64,000 nt of DNA from Platanthera guangdongensis (taxonomy: Eukaryota > Streptophyta > Magnoliopsida > Asparagales > Orchidaceae): positions 230,384,646-230,448,645 of the forward strand of contig CM077163.1 of NCBI GenBank assembly GCA_039583875.1. Direction: 5' to 3'. This document shows positions 12,179 through 24,299 of this stretch, in pieces (the stretch's first letter is position 1; each line of letters begins with the position of its first letter). The notes under the pieces are model-generated. The model saw only the letters and a program-made list of their open reading frames with translations. It had not been told where the DNA came from and made no database searches. The position numbers and the translations under genes are program-made.

Positions 12179-12180
12179 AC

Positions 12181-12195
12181 CTGGCTCTGATACCA
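12181..12195 (-). promoter_or_regulatory. Primer-binding site of the minus-strand copia
   Basis: On the minus strand the sequence is TGGTATCAGAGCCAG, directly abutting the 5' LTR. It is complementary to initiator tRNA-Met over 15 bases. Confidence 0.92.
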
Positions 12196-12369
12196 TGTTG
12201 AGAGAGCCCAAAGCTTGTATGTATTATTTCCGTATGTAAATACAAGGAGAGAATACAAATATATAGGAGAGAAGAGAGAAGAATAAATCCTATACATGAT
12301 GTGGGACTAAAGAAGGAGGAAGAAAAAATAGGCCATTAAATGAGCCTTTTTACATGGGCTTTTCTAATA
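12196..12369 (-). repeat. 5' LTR of the minus-strand copia element
   Basis: 174 bp, one visible difference from the 3' LTR. It should carry the element's promoter. Confidence 0.93.
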
Positions 12370-12374
12370 GTATT

Positions 12375-13107
12375 CGATAAAATAGTAAATATATCAACCC
12401 TACTGTTTTAGCTGTACGACTAGTGAAATCAAGTGCCACAAGTCACATTAGTTAATGAAATCCCTATATAATTCTACAACATATATTCTATAACACGATC
12501 ATAGCTGCTGAATCGTATTCGAAGTCATCCTAACATCAAATTTATACCTAGCAGCCACTGAGGAGAACTAATCCGACACATATAGCTGACTCTTGATACT
12601 TCAAATATGTGCTTTTCCCCCCATTTCTAAATCAATTGGCCCTATTTAATTTCCTATAAAATCCACTTTAATCCATGCATTCTAGTGCCTGTAGCTGCAA
12701 AATGAAAATACTGACAGACACCACTAAAACATTATCCTTCTATGCCCAAGGGTCCACAAACTAAGCAATCAAAATATCATCAAAGGGTCTCCGAGTTAGG
12801 ACTCAGTATAATTATCGATATTCAAAAATTGCTGGCATGAAATTAAACCTTCAGAAATGATCACCACAGTATAATAATCCGCATGACCAATTGAAGCAGC
12901 CATGGAACAACAGTAACAGGTAAGAGAACAACAAGCGCCCACTCGTAAAAAGAATATAGTCGATCCAAATGATTCGAGTAGATTTCAAATTTTGAGTCAA
13001 TTTCAAGTATAGATTTGCTCCTTCAAAACATTAAATAATTCAACTTGATTTCAATTTATGAAGAATTTCGATTGAAATGCTAAACTACTATTTCGGGCCA
13101 GCTCCGT
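12375..13107. other. AT-rich intergenic stretch
   Basis: No gene or repeat that I can support. Confidence 0.5.
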
Positions 13108-15594
13108 TCAAGAGCTCAACTCTAGGATGGTCAAGGACAAATTTCCTATTCCAGTGGTCGAAGAACTACTAGATGAAGTGCACGGAACCCGCTTCTTTTC
13201 AAAACTAGATCTATACTCCCGGCTACCATCAGGTACGCATGGCCGCAGCGGACGTCGAGAAAACAGTGTTTTGAACTCATCATGGGCATTTTGAGTTCCT
13301 CGTAATGTCATTTGGCCTACATCACTCATGAGCGAGGTATTCCAATCCTTCCTCCGCAAGTTCGTATTTGTATTTTTTGGCGATATCTTGATCTATACCA
13401 AATCATGGGTCGAGCATCTACATCATATCCGTGGGGTCCTCACCTTGCTCTGCCACCGTCGGCTCGTCCTCAAGTAGCCCAAATGCTCGTTCGGTCAAGA
13501 CAACGTCACTTATTTGGGCCACGTGGTCCACGCCAGGGGGGTGTCTGCGAACCCCAACAAGCGCCACGGTGTCGCCTCTTGATCGGTGTCCCAATCACAA
13601 CACAATCTCCGCGGCTTTTTGGGACTCACGGGCTACTATTGCTGATTCATCCGCGAGTACAGCTCCATCGCCAAGCCTCTCATTACCCTCCTCCGCCACA
13701 ATGCCTTTGTATGGGAGGAGGCCGCCGAGGCTACTTTCATCCAACTTCAAGCTGCTCTTGTGTCCACCCCGGTATTACAATTGCTGAATTTCACAGAAGA
13801 CTTCAATGTCGAGTGCAACGCCTCGACACAGTTGCGAGGCGGTCCTGCAACAACATGGACACTCACCTGCCTATTTCAGCTGACGCACCGCCCTCCATCA
13901 TCGCAAGTTACCCGCCTACGAACAAGAGTTGATTGGACTCGCCAAGGTCGTGCACCATTGGCGGCCCTACTTATGGGGATGCTCCTTCATCGTGCGCACT
14001 GATCACTATAGTTTGAAATATCTCTTGGAACAATGTCTGAACACCATGCCACAACACCATGCTCTTGCGCCGCCACGATGACACAACAACAGTCCTCTGC
14101 GTCATCTCTAGCCTGACGACGGACCTCTTGGCGTCAATCCGACAGGAGATATCTCAATCCCCGGCTCTCACAGAAATGCTCCACCGTATTGAAGGCCTCC
14201 TGCCACCTGCATGGACCACATATGAAGGCCTCATTCTTTACCACGGGTGGGTATACTTGCAACCCTCATCCCCCCCCCATCACCCCAATTCTAGTGGACA
14301 CCAACAATCGTGGCCATGGGGGCGTTCACAAAACTCTTCATCGCATCTGCGCCGAGTTTTAGTGGAAGGGTTTACGTCGACAAGTACTAGATTTCATCGC
14401 CAGTTGCCCAACATGCCAACAACAGAAATCGGATCATCTTCTCCCCGCCGGACTACTGCAGCTCTTACCATTCACCAAGCAAATCTGGGCATACGTCTCA
14501 ATGAATTTCATGGAGGAGCTTCCGAGATCAAAAAGAAAATCCAAGCTTATGGTAGTAGTGGATCGCTTCTCAAAGGGAGCACATTTCATGGCCCTATCCC
14601 GCCCTCTGATGGCCAAACGAGTGGCCTTTATTTTCTTCACAGACATCTTCCATTTGCATGGTATGGAGAAAAGCAATGTCTCAGATCGCGATAAAGTTTT
14701 CACCAATCATTTTTGGAAAGAACTTTTTACCTTGAGCAGTACCAAATTGGCCTTCTCATCGGCCTACCCTCCACAACCGGGCGGTCAAACTGAAGTAGTC
14801 AACCGAACGGTGGAAATGTACCTTTACTGCTTGACAGGGGATCATCTGAAAGATTAGGTCAAATAGCTTTTGTGGGTGGAGTACTGTTACAACACGTCGT
14901 ACACTTGTACCACTTGATGTTGCAGGCAACCCCGTTCCGGCTTATCTACGGCCACAACCCACCACCTCTGATCTACGGCCATGCCACCCTCATCGTGGTA
15001 GATCGCGAACTCATAAACTGTGACCGGCTTCTCGTCGTGGCCCACGACCACCTACTCCAGGTCAACACAAAATGGAGACGACATACAACCGCGAACACAT
15101 TGATGTCTCTATTGTAATCGACGAGTGGGTCTTGCTCAAATGTCGCCCCTACCGGCAGCTCTCGATGCGAGTTGCGGCCACCCCCAACAAATTAAGCCCG
15201 CGTTTCTATGAGCCATTCCAGATTCTGCATCGGATTGGTGAGGTGGCATATCAGCTCCGCCTTCCGCAGGCGACGCGCAGCTTCCACATCTCACAGCTAA
15301 AGAGGTTCATCGGCGAACCACTGGCAGCCCTTATCACCGCATTACCCACTCAGCTTTGGGACAAGCTTTCTTCTGACGAGGAAGGAGATGTCACGGACCT
15401 AAACCGATGTTGGGGCCAGACACACCACTGTTGCAACATCACCACGACAACAAGCTCATCGGGCGTCTCACATGCATATCTTAGCTTATTTACTTTAAAT
15501 GTCGTATGTGCTTTTAATATTAGTTTTTGCATCTCGGTAGGTGTTATTGTCGAGCTTATTTTGGCCTACATGTTTAAGCCCAAGTGGGGGGCAT
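13108..15594 (+). pseudogene. Ty3/gypsy pol remnant (RT, RNase H, integrase)
   Basis: Pieces in changing frames match a chromovirus-type pol. [15 protein letters not shown] near 13141, [19 protein letters not shown] at the catalytic FIDD position (a Gly/Asp change, so inactive), YLGHVVHARGVS and FLGLTGYY. Integrase: LMVVVDRFSKGAHFMAL, VSDRDKVFTNHFWKELF and AYPPQPGGQTEVVNRTVEMY. C-terminal domain: KLSPRFYEPFQILHRIGEVAY and HISQLKRF. Many stops and shifts are present. It ends at a purine tract (CAAGTGGGGGGCAT, 15581-15594). Confidence 0.88.
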
Positions 15595-15850
15595 TGTCTT
15601 GGACTGATTCATATACCCATGTGAGGTAACTTGAAAAGGCGGAAAAAGTATAATATCCTCATCTCTTTTCTCTCTATCTCTCCCACCATGTTTCCTAACC
15701 CTACCGAAAACCCCATTGCTCCCACCGCTTACTTCGATCACCGGCCATTCTGACGCCATAGCTTCCTCTCGAGCAAGAAGGAACTCAGAATCTCTAAGAG
15801 ACTTCTCCCTGCCACGCCCCTACGAGATTCAAAACCGGCGCATGTAACAT
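15595..15850 (+). mobile_element. Probable 3' LTR start of the gypsy remnant
   Basis: TGTCTTGGACTG follows the purine tract directly. The right end and a second copy were not found, so the limit is approximate. A CT-rich segment (15656-15690) would fit a transcribed leader. Confidence 0.45.
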
Positions 15851-16293
15851 CATCCTAGAAAGATATATCAAGACTGACAAAATCATAAAGCGTCGTATGT
15901 CAAAGCTATGGCCAGTGGCACAAATTTTAGCATATTCAAACTATCGCGACTTCAAAACACATGTACTATACTAAATTCTTGTTAAATTCCTCGGCTTGGT
16001 TAGTCTCACCATCATTAGAAGAATCAATAGATGATTAATGAAGCTTGGAGATCTGATCAACCCAAGCAAGAAATCAGTGTAAACATATGCATCCCAAGAT
16101 TAACGTTAGGATACAAATCGGTTTGCCCTTTCAAATATTTTTCATATTTCAGTATTATCTACTAACACGAACTCATTGTGATAATATGAGTATCAAGTGA
16201 TTCTTAAATAACTCATCAAATCAGAAGTCAAAAAGTTTCAAACCTTAAAAAAGAACAAAATGTAATAAACAAAGACAAGGGTACATGCCTACA
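15851..16293. other. Spacer downstream of CYP18-1
   Basis: AT-rich; probably contains the 3' UTR of the minus-strand cyclophilin gene. Nothing else is seen. Confidence 0.4.
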
Positions 16294-19200
16294 TCAACCA
16301 GCAAGAGGATTCGCGTGTATGGTCACACGGTTCAATCTAATCTCAGCAAGTGGTCGATCCCCTGGCCCCGTCTGTGTCTGCACCGAATATAAATGAATTT
16401 TGAAACTCTTAATTCTTTACAGATTGCAATTGGAAAAACAAGCTAAAAAATAATATAAATGTGGAGCTAATAAAGCCTTTACCTTCTCCATTATGTCAAG
16501 AACTTCAAAACCATGGATCACTTTTCCAAAGATGGTGTAAAGTCCATTCAAATGTGGCTGCTTTGCATATGTGATGAAGAACTGACTTCCATTGGTGTTC
16601 GGACCGCTATTTGCCATTGATAGCATTCCCCTAGCGTTGTGCTATACAAAAATAATTGAATAAGGATTAACGAAGATGATGATGACCATAACTCTATGTA
16701 AATTATGGAAATTCATCATGTGAACATAACTAAACATATTCTGCAAATATTATGAAAAATAATGTAGGATACCACTAGGACTACATGGTACCTTGAGTGA
16801 TTCACGTATCTCATCGCTGAACTTTTTTCCCCAAATGCTTGTCCCTCCTTTGCCCGTGCCAGTAGGATCACCGCCTTGGATCATGAAGCCTTTAATGTTT
16901 CGATGAAATATGGTTCCATCATAATAGCCACTTGCGCATAGAGCCAAGAAGTTCTGAATATTAATTGAACAATAGTAAAAAAAAATGGAAGTATCAAACT
17001 AAGCTTATCAAATTCAAAGCTGACAACTAATCAAACCTATGAAGCACCGACGCCAGAGTGTCGGTGTCGGACACTCCGATACGCGTCTGACACGCTGACA
17101 CGCTCGGACACGCGTGTCGGAAGTTCCGGACACGTGTGTCGGAAGTTCCGAACACGCACTCATTCGGGACTCGCGTGTCCCGCTAAATTGGACACGCGAG
17201 TCCCGTGATCCGCCTATTTATTTATTAAAAATAGACTTCCGCCTCCCGCATTTTTTTTCTCTTGTGATCCGTGTTCCGCCTTCTTCCCGATTAGGGCATC
17301 TGCGGCTCTGCGCTCGGCTTCCTCTTCATGTTCATTTGCTCGGTATAGAAATCACCGGCCATTGTCGATCTGTGGCCACCAATAGCATCAATTTGCTTCT
17401 ACCGCCATCGATCTACTTTTACCGCCATCTGCGACACTTGCTCTTCTTCAGATAGATCTCCACTTCCTACTCCTCTATTTCTTTTTCCAAGGTAAACCAT
17501 ATACTCTTAGATCTAGTTCCCCTTCCTAATCCTCGTCTTCATTCAGGGACAGCTCTACTTCCTGACTCCTCCTGTTCTGAGCAATTTCTTCTACCAGTCG
17601 GCAACACGCCATCGGAAGATCAACAAGTTCAGGATTTCTTCTTGCTCTCAGGTAATTTTTGCCTACTCTGTTTGGTCCCCATCGGCATGAATATGATCCC
17701 TTGAATGACTTTTTGTCCAAATTGGTTTTTTATTTTTGATTGTGCATTTTTACATCGTGCATATTCTATTTCCTATCAGGCAGTAGAAGCATTATGATAA
17801 TATAGTAGTGTTATTTCCTCTCAGATTTCTTATAATGTGGAAGAAGCACTGTGATGTTAATTCTAATTGATTTGATGGAAGATGTTGTATGCTATAGGAA
17901 ATATGATGTATGCTACATCAAAACATTGGATAATGTCTTCCTTGATGCATATTATTATCTTAATTGAGTCTATATTTGTTGCTCTTTTTTTGTAGAATGT
18001 CTTCAAGCAAGGGTAGTAATAGTGGTTCACAAGAGCCTATATCTGTTGATGATGATCCAAATAAACCATTATGGAGGTTTGTCACTAAGCTAGCTACTCA
18101 TGATGAGGCGTGATGCAATTTTCCTTGGAAGTGTAATTTTTGTGAAAAAAAATTTATAAGTTCATATACAAAAGTGATAACGCATTTATTAATACTTAGT
18201 GGAAAAAAAAATTGGAAAATGTGTCAAAGTAGGAAAGAGTGATCTCATCGAGATGGAAGATTTAGAAAATGAGTTGAATGCTAATTGCAAGTCTTGCTCC
18301 TAAAAAAGTTCTTTTGCCCCCTTCTAGCATTTCAAGTAGTGAAGGTGGATCTAGTAGTGGGGGGGGGGGGGGATTATTTCACTAAAAAAGTTGAAAGTGG
18401 TGGAAAAGGAGTTTTTGAAAACGCATTTAACTTAGGTCAACGAGAGCAGTTAGACTATGAGATTGCGAGAATGTTTTATTCAGCAGGTTTGTCGTTTAAT
18501 CTAGCAAGGAATCCTTACTGTATATCTGTTTTTACTTATGCTGCAAATCATAATATTGCGGGATATTTACCACCAAAATATAATTTGCTTAGGACTACCT
18601 TGTTGCAAAAGGAGAAATTAAATATTGATAGATTGTGTGCACCTATTAAAAATATGTGGAAGGAGAAGGGTGTTAGCCTAGTGAGCGATGGATGAAGTGA
18701 CTCCCAACGGCGATCACTTATTAAATTTCATGGCAGTTAGTGATGAAGAAGCAATGTTTTTAAGGTTGTTGATTGCTCGGGTGAGATAAAAGATATGTAT
18801 TTTATTTTTAACCTATTCAAAAAGGTTATAAATGAAATTGGACATGAGAAAATTGTCCAAATTATAACTGATAATGTTGTTAATTGCACGAGCCGGACAT
18901 GGAATCAGTTGTCTTATTAGATGATATATAATATGTAAGTATGAGTATTATATTTTTATATGCTCTGTTCATTTCTTGTCTATTTATTAGTATTTTACAA
19001 TTTCTATAATTATAAAATATGAATTTAACAAACGTGTCCGAACGTGTCAAATATTAGTAGTTTAGGAGAATGGACGAGTCATGTGTCGTGTTGTGTCGCG
19101 TGTCGTGTGTCGGTATCGATACAACATAGAATCAAACAAAGGTGAGGTATTCTTAGCAGTGCAATATTTTACATCATTCTGACGATATGACAGAATATTT

Positions 19201-22165
19201 CATTTAAAAGCTTCATTATCATCAACTTAAGAATCGTCGACCAATACCGTTACATCCAATGAATTCTACGCGGACGACAGAGCCACCCTCCTTCAACATT
19301 ATAGGCACGACAACCACTTGCAGCTTTCGCTTAATGGTCGTGGCCATGGTAGTCATTATCGCTACGGTTGGAACAACCATACCATTGTGAGCATTTGTAT
19401 ATTACCCCTCCAGGGAAAGGTCTCATGAATAACGCTCATGGATAGTTGGAGGTGATGTTGATTGGGTTGGGCCGTCTTTTGATGGGAAGATTCATTGTGC
19501 ATACTTTGCACCAAGAAACCTTGTTCGTTAAAAAGAGTAATAAGTGCTTTTTTGGGATTCCACGGGTGAGGTATTTAGGCCATATAATTTCAAAACCAGG
19601 TGTGATGGCTGAACAAAATTAAGTACATGGTGGAGTAGCCAATTCCTAATAACCTTAAAACAACTTTGGAGGTTTGGGGATTGACCGGCTATTATATAAG
19701 ATTTATCAAGTCATATGATCACATTGTCAAACCATTGATGGATCTTCTCAAAAAGAACTGTTTCCAATGGTGTGACACCACTACAAAGGCCTTCAAAGCT
19801 TCAATCAACTCAAACATGTCGTGATCTCTCCTCTAGTGCTAGCCCTTCCAAAAACTTTTTCAAACCATTTGTTGTAGAAGCAGATGCCTCCAACTCTGGT
19901 TCAGGGAGTTCCTAATGCAAGGACATCATTCTTTAGAAAGGCTATGAGTCCAAGACATTCGGCTTTACCGGTTTACAAAAAAAAATCTGCTTTCCATTGT
20001 AATGGTAGTCTAGAAATGGACACACTATCTCATCAATGAGAAGTTTATGATCAATATTGACCACCAAAGTCTGAAATGTCTTCTAGAACAACAATGTTCA
20101 ACGCCCCAACAACATAAGCGCATCACTAAACTTTTGGGATTTCACTGTGTATAAGAAGGGGGTGAGCAATAGTGCAGCCGATGCACTATCCAGAAGAGGT
20201 TGTCCAAACGAAGGAATGTTGTCCTCCATCACCATCTTTCAATCGGATCTTATGGCCCAAGTGCAGAACACATGGCAAACGAATATAAGGATCCAAGATC
20301 TGAACCAGCTGAAGGAAGCCAACCCATCGACCAAGCCAAACTATTGGTGGACCAATGGCATCCTCAAGCGCAAAGAAAGGAACATTGTACGCAATGACAA
20401 GGATGTTAAGAATGCACTCTGCCACTTGTACCATGATACTACCATCGGGCATCGGTGGACATTACAGCAGTCATGCGACATATTAGAGAATCAAATGGCA
20501 TATAAGAGAATCAACCAGCTCATCTTCTGGAGAAGAATTAAAGACTTCATCTACGGTTACATTCGAAGGTGTATTATTTGTCAAACATGTAAAGCCGATT
20601 CCAGCAAACCCATGGGGCTGTTACCACCGCTTACAATTCTGGATCAAGTGTGGAAGGATTTATCTATGGACATTGTCAAAGGGCTACCCAATTAGAATGG
20701 GTTTGAGATTATTTTGGTGGTGGTAGACTGGCTCAGCAAATATGTACATTTATCCCACCTAAACTTCCCTACATTGCTTCCATCGTGGCTTAAGCTTTTA
20801 TGAATTAGGTGTTTTGTTTACACAGCATGTATTCCTTTGTAAATGATCAGAACGTTATCTACATCAGTACCTTTTGGCAAGAACTTTTTTGCCTTCTCAA
20901 TATGCAACAAAATACTTTGACAACATATAACCCACAAATGGAAGTGGTAAACAGCTGTCTGAAAAATTATCTATGGTGTATTTCCTTCAATAAACCCATG
21001 AAGTCAGTGATTGCCCTTGGCGGAATGGTGGCATAACACCTCATTCGACAACGCCACCCAACTAACTCTTACGAAGAGATCTACGTTCAACCCACACTCA
21101 CTCACATCTCGTATATCAAGGACTCCACAGTCATGCATGTCATCGATCGAAGCTTGCAGACACGAGAGAGCGCAATCCAGATGTTGAAACAACAATGCAA
21201 GCGGCGTAAAAGAAGATGAAATTCATGGCCGATATAAACTTACGTGAACGTGAATTACTGGAGGGTAGTTGGGTCTAAGTAAAACTACAAGCAAACTAAT
21301 ATCCATTCAGCTAGCTATGCTTAGCTCACTCCAAGGTATTTTACCTTCCTTATTGTTAAGAGGGTCGTGCCCGTTGCTTATCAAATTCATCTACCCGCAA
21401 CCTCAACAATACATCATACATTTAATGTGCCTCAAATGCATGAGCAAATTGGAGGTTCGCCAGCGTTGGCTCAGTTGCCAGAGTACGTCACCAAAGAAAG
21501 CAATCTAATGACTGCCTGAAACTATTTTGAATCAGCATATGATCGCTCACAAAGGCAAGCCCTTACCGCAAGTTCTAATCAAATGGAACTCCCCTTCAAT
21601 TGAAGAATCAACCTAGGAAAATAACTATGACCTGAAGAAGGGGTATCCAAGGTTTGATCCTTTAGGACAAGAATGACAAAAGGGGGAAGTATTGCTATGT
21701 GTCATTTGTAATTTATATTTTGCATGCAATTTGTGTAATTTCGCATTGTAACGCCGGCCTGTACGAGTATATTTACTAATCCGCTGTTAAATGAAAGGCA
21801 TCAAAAAACAGTTTTTATGTGTGAACTCTTCTGCCCTGTGCTTTGTTTGTGTAGATCTCTTCAGTGAAGACTCCCGTGAATTCCTGTTTGGGCTGTAGCC
21901 TCAGGGAATTCATCTTCTCCCAACTCCACCTCAATTGGTATCGTATCAAAAAATTAGAAAGGAAAAAGTTTACCTCGGATGTTTTTGGAACCTCGTCGCA
22001 GAAGATCTCACATTTGATGTCTCCAAGATTAGTATGGATGGTGACCGACTGTAAGAAGAAAGTTTATGGGTCATGGAAAGCTAGGGTTTTCGAAGAATAA
22101 GAAATTTTTGAATAGTTTACTGTTTTGATGAAAAGGTATACGAGGAGAAGTGGATATCAAACCAT
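16294..22165 (-). CDS. CYP18-1: Peptidyl-prolyl cis-trans isomerase CYP18-1 (five exons)
   Basis: Single-domain cyclophilin, the plant counterpart of PPIL3, which isomerises prolyl bonds and is linked to the spliceosome. Exons on the minus strand: 22165-22163 (ATG only), 22048-21974, 16953-16792, 16641-16483 and 16377-16294. All introns are GT...AG and the coding blocks join in frame (25, 54, 53 and 27 residues) to 160 aa, the length I expect for plant CYP18-1. Motifs: [30 protein letters not shown] (catalytic Arg, Phe, Met, Gln), [20 protein letters not shown] and [10 protein letters not shown]. The cyclosporin-contact Trp of CypA is His here (QPHLNG), as is usual for this subgroup. Intron 2 (16954-21973) is 5 kb and full of transposons. 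The weakest point is exon 1, an ATG followed at once by GTTTGA. The 5' UTR carries a CGACGG repeat. Confidence 0.92.
17037..19129 (+). mobile_element. hAT-superfamily element inside CYP18-1 intron 2
   Basis: 2,093 bp flanked by a perfect 8-bp duplication AATCAAAC (17029-17036 and 19130-19137), the hallmark length for hAT. The ends start CTATG and finish CATAG. Both subterminal regions are packed with GTGTCGG / CGGACACG motifs. It carries a broken BED/DUF659-type transposase and is non-autonomous. Confidence 0.92.
18000..18900 (+). pseudogene. hAT transposase remnant (BED finger and DUF659)
   Basis: It opens with [14 protein letters not shown] and [13 protein letters not shown], then a BED-type finger region ([10 protein letters not shown]...HLL). 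DUF659-like sequence follows: [33 protein letters not shown] and [13 protein letters not shown]. The conserved Trp after VSDG is TGA at 18693-18695. Other stops and frame changes are present, including a 14-base G run at about 18359-18372. The C-terminal dimerisation region is absent. Confidence 0.87.
19210..21692 (+). pseudogene. Ty3/gypsy remnant inside CYP18-1 intron 2
   Basis: A short gag-like start (near 19260) is joined to the RT thumb ([17 protein letters not shown]), RNase H scraps and the RNase H/integrase junction. The best block is 20147-20695, with [13 protein letters not shown], an integrase zinc region ([17 protein letters not shown]) and [13 protein letters not shown]. Stops and shifts are frequent, and the DDE core is incomplete. 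It ends in a purine tract (AAAAGGGGGAAG) before an LTR at 21693. It is oriented opposite to the host gene. Confidence 0.85.
21693..21933 (+). repeat. Probable 3' LTR of the intronic gypsy remnant
   Basis: About 241 bp from TGCTATGTGTC to ...CACCTCA, ending 41 bases short of CYP18-1 exon 2. TGGTATCGTATC directly follows and resembles a primer-binding site, which is unexpected after a 3' LTR. The partner LTR was not found. Confidence 0.5.
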
Positions 22166-22180
22166 TTTCTTCTGGACACA

Positions 22181-22209
22181 CGACGGCGACGGCGACGGCG
22201 ATGGCGACC
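22181..22209. repeat. CGACGG microsatellite in the CYP18-1 5' UTR
   Basis: A short run of CGACGG/CGATGG hexamers lies 16-44 bases upstream of the proposed CYP18-1 start codon. It would be transcribed as a C-rich GCCGTC repeat. Confidence 0.7.
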
Positions 22210-22400
22210 GTGTTGAGTATAGAGTGATATCTACAGCTGCAAGCGCGCGAAGAAAACTGAGCGAAGGGGAATGCAAAAACCCCGAACAAACCTGGCATTC
22301 AGTCTGAATATATATTTATTACTTATTTATTCATTTAGTGTGATATTATATGCGCACAATTTCGACTATGCGCAGCCCAAGAATAAATGGAGGTCAAATT

Positions 22401-23550
22401 ATTGTTAAAAGTAAATCAAATTTGAATATACATAAATAATTGTTAATGATAAATCATATATTTTTGAAAAATACTCGTGTAAATCAATTTGTTAACCACA
22501 AACCAAAAATATTAACAACAAATCAACACTACAAAATACATAATCCAATGTTTTAGGTAAAAAATGATTTCATGAGAAGTCTAGCGTAACAGTTCTACAA
22601 AATAACACGTTTATAACATAGAAACATCAAATTTATGTCATTTAATTTATGATAACTGTTACATCTACTTCAATGAAAACATGTAAAAATTTAAAAACTT
22701 TTTTTACCAAACAACACATACAAAATTTACAAACCTGATTAATTTAAATTTTAGAGGCCAACCGTAATACATGCTTGTATACAATGAAAATTTTTTGAAG
22801 TTTTTGAGCTTGATTCCAGTATCTGAAATTAGAAACAAAAAAATGAAAATTTGAAAATGAAAAAATTGACAACAGTTTTTGTAAGGCAAATGAAAGTATG
22901 AACAACAAGAATCAACTTCATGTTACAACAAGCAATACACTTATGTTTTCCTCTCTTCATAAATTACAATAGGGCATAAGATGCTACAAATCAACCATTC
23001 AACACCATTATCTAATTACAGCACGAAAACAAAAACGAAAATGAAGAACGAAAAATCCAACGTGTAGAATTCATATACAGAATCCAAAACGAAAAATTAG
23101 CTTCTAAATATGCTGAAGATGAACGAAGAAAATATGTATTAAATAATCCAGATGCAGAATCAAACAAAAATGAAGAGAAGTGGCAGTGCACCTTCAAAAT
23201 CAACGAAAAAATCTGGTGCTCGCGACGGAAGAGGCAACGAAAACAAAGATCCAATGTGCACACCTTCAAAATCGTCTGGTTGTTGTACGTCCAACCGCTC
23301 ACCAGAAGTCTCGCAACCTACCAGCGACGGGAGAGGCAGTGACAGAGAGGCCGGGAAATGTGGCGGGAGTTGCGGCGGAAGGGGCGACGGGAGAGGCAAC
23401 GACAGAGAGGCCTGGAGATGCAGCAGGAGCGGCGGTGAATTTGCTCTGCGTATATCCAAATTGGTTTGCGCAGAAAAAAACACCGGGAAAAAAGACTTGA
23501 TTTTAAGATTTTGGTTTGCGTATATCTAATCTGATTTTTCGTTTAACAAT
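22401..23550. mobile_element. MULE-like element with about 37-bp terminal inverted repeats
   Basis: The left end ATTGTTAAAAGTAAATCA and the reverse complement of the right end ATTGTTAAACGAAAAATCA match along about 37 bases, extending to a shared TATAC..AAA. I found no target duplication. AT-rich flanks enclose a GC-rich core (about 23200-23440) with repeated GACGGGAGAGGCA. Open frames across the core are low-complexity and I do not call them genes. Confidence 0.45.
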
Positions 23551-24075
23551 TCTCTTAAAAAATCTGTGGGAAGTTGTGAACCCGTCTGTTTAGGCATTGA
23601 CCTTCACATAACCGTTATAAAATTGTATGGTTTACACAACCAAAGACGACATGCATAGAGTTGTTGCTTTAATTTATCACATTCAATTAATAAATATGTA
23701 CATATGCACAGTCGTGTAGTCCCACAACCTAACAAAATTGCGCTCATTTCATATTTTTTTAATTGAAAGGAATGGATTTTGATCTAAAACCAAAAACTCG
23801 TAGGTTTTGATATTTGGTCAAAACTTAATTCTTCTGTTCGTTTGAATGACATATACAAATTGAAAATCGAAAACTGCCAAATTTTTTTATTTCACTAGAG
23901 GATAAAATTCCAACACAGAAATAAAATTTTAAGAAATGAAAATACAATAAATTTATAAAATTGGTAAAATAAAACAACCATATATGAACATTGATTAATG
24001 GATATCATAGTAAAATCATGTTAGCTCCTCATTAATTAGATTAGCTTAAATTTAGGCATCTTAGAAGCCACAAAC
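23551..24075. other. AT-rich spacer
   Basis: Nothing recognisable. Confidence 0.4.
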
Positions 24076-24078
24076 TTA

Positions 24079-24299
24079 GGCTTTATTTAGCGCGGCGGTG
24101 GAGGCCGGAGACAGCGGGTGGAGAAGCAGTTTTCGAACTGGAGGGGAAGAGGCGGGGATCGAAACGGAGGAAACCTGCGGCTTTTCCTCCTTGCTGCAGG
24201 TGGAGATGCGGCAAACGCCCGGCAAGGCCGTTTGTTTACCCGTTGTTCCGACGGCATTTGAGGGAAACAACCGACGAAAATGCCGAAACAAATGAAGCC
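24079..24299. mobile_element. GC-rich Harbinger-like MITE
   Basis: 221 bp with inverted ends GGCTTTATTT and AAATGAAGCC and perfect TTA duplications at 24076-24078 and 24300-24302. The core is GC-rich and non-coding, unlike its AT-rich surroundings. Confidence 0.7.

Larger units (their letters stand above)
7216..12369 (-). mobile_element. Complete young Ty1/copia retrotransposon
   Basis: This is a 5,154-bp element with two 174-bp LTRs (7216-7389 and 12196-12369) that differ at one base that I can see (near 7363 versus 12343). Perfect 5-bp duplications GTATT lie at 7211-7215 and 12370-12374. Transcription runs on the minus strand: the 5' LTR is the high-coordinate one, the primer-binding site is at 12181-12195, and the purine tract is beside the 3' LTR at about 7390-7398. 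The LTR termini read TA...CA on the coding strand instead of TG...CA. Near-identical LTRs imply recent insertion. Confidence 0.95.

Noticed and set aside
21936..21947. Primer-binding site after the intronic gypsy LTR
   Set aside because: TGGTATCGTATC matches only partly and follows a 3' LTR by orientation; coincidence is as likely, so it is mentioned only in the LTR entry.
23152..23529. 125-residue frame rich in GRG/DRE repeats
   Set aside because: It lies inside the core of an inverted-repeat element and comes from a short GC-rich repeat; frames on both strands are equally open.
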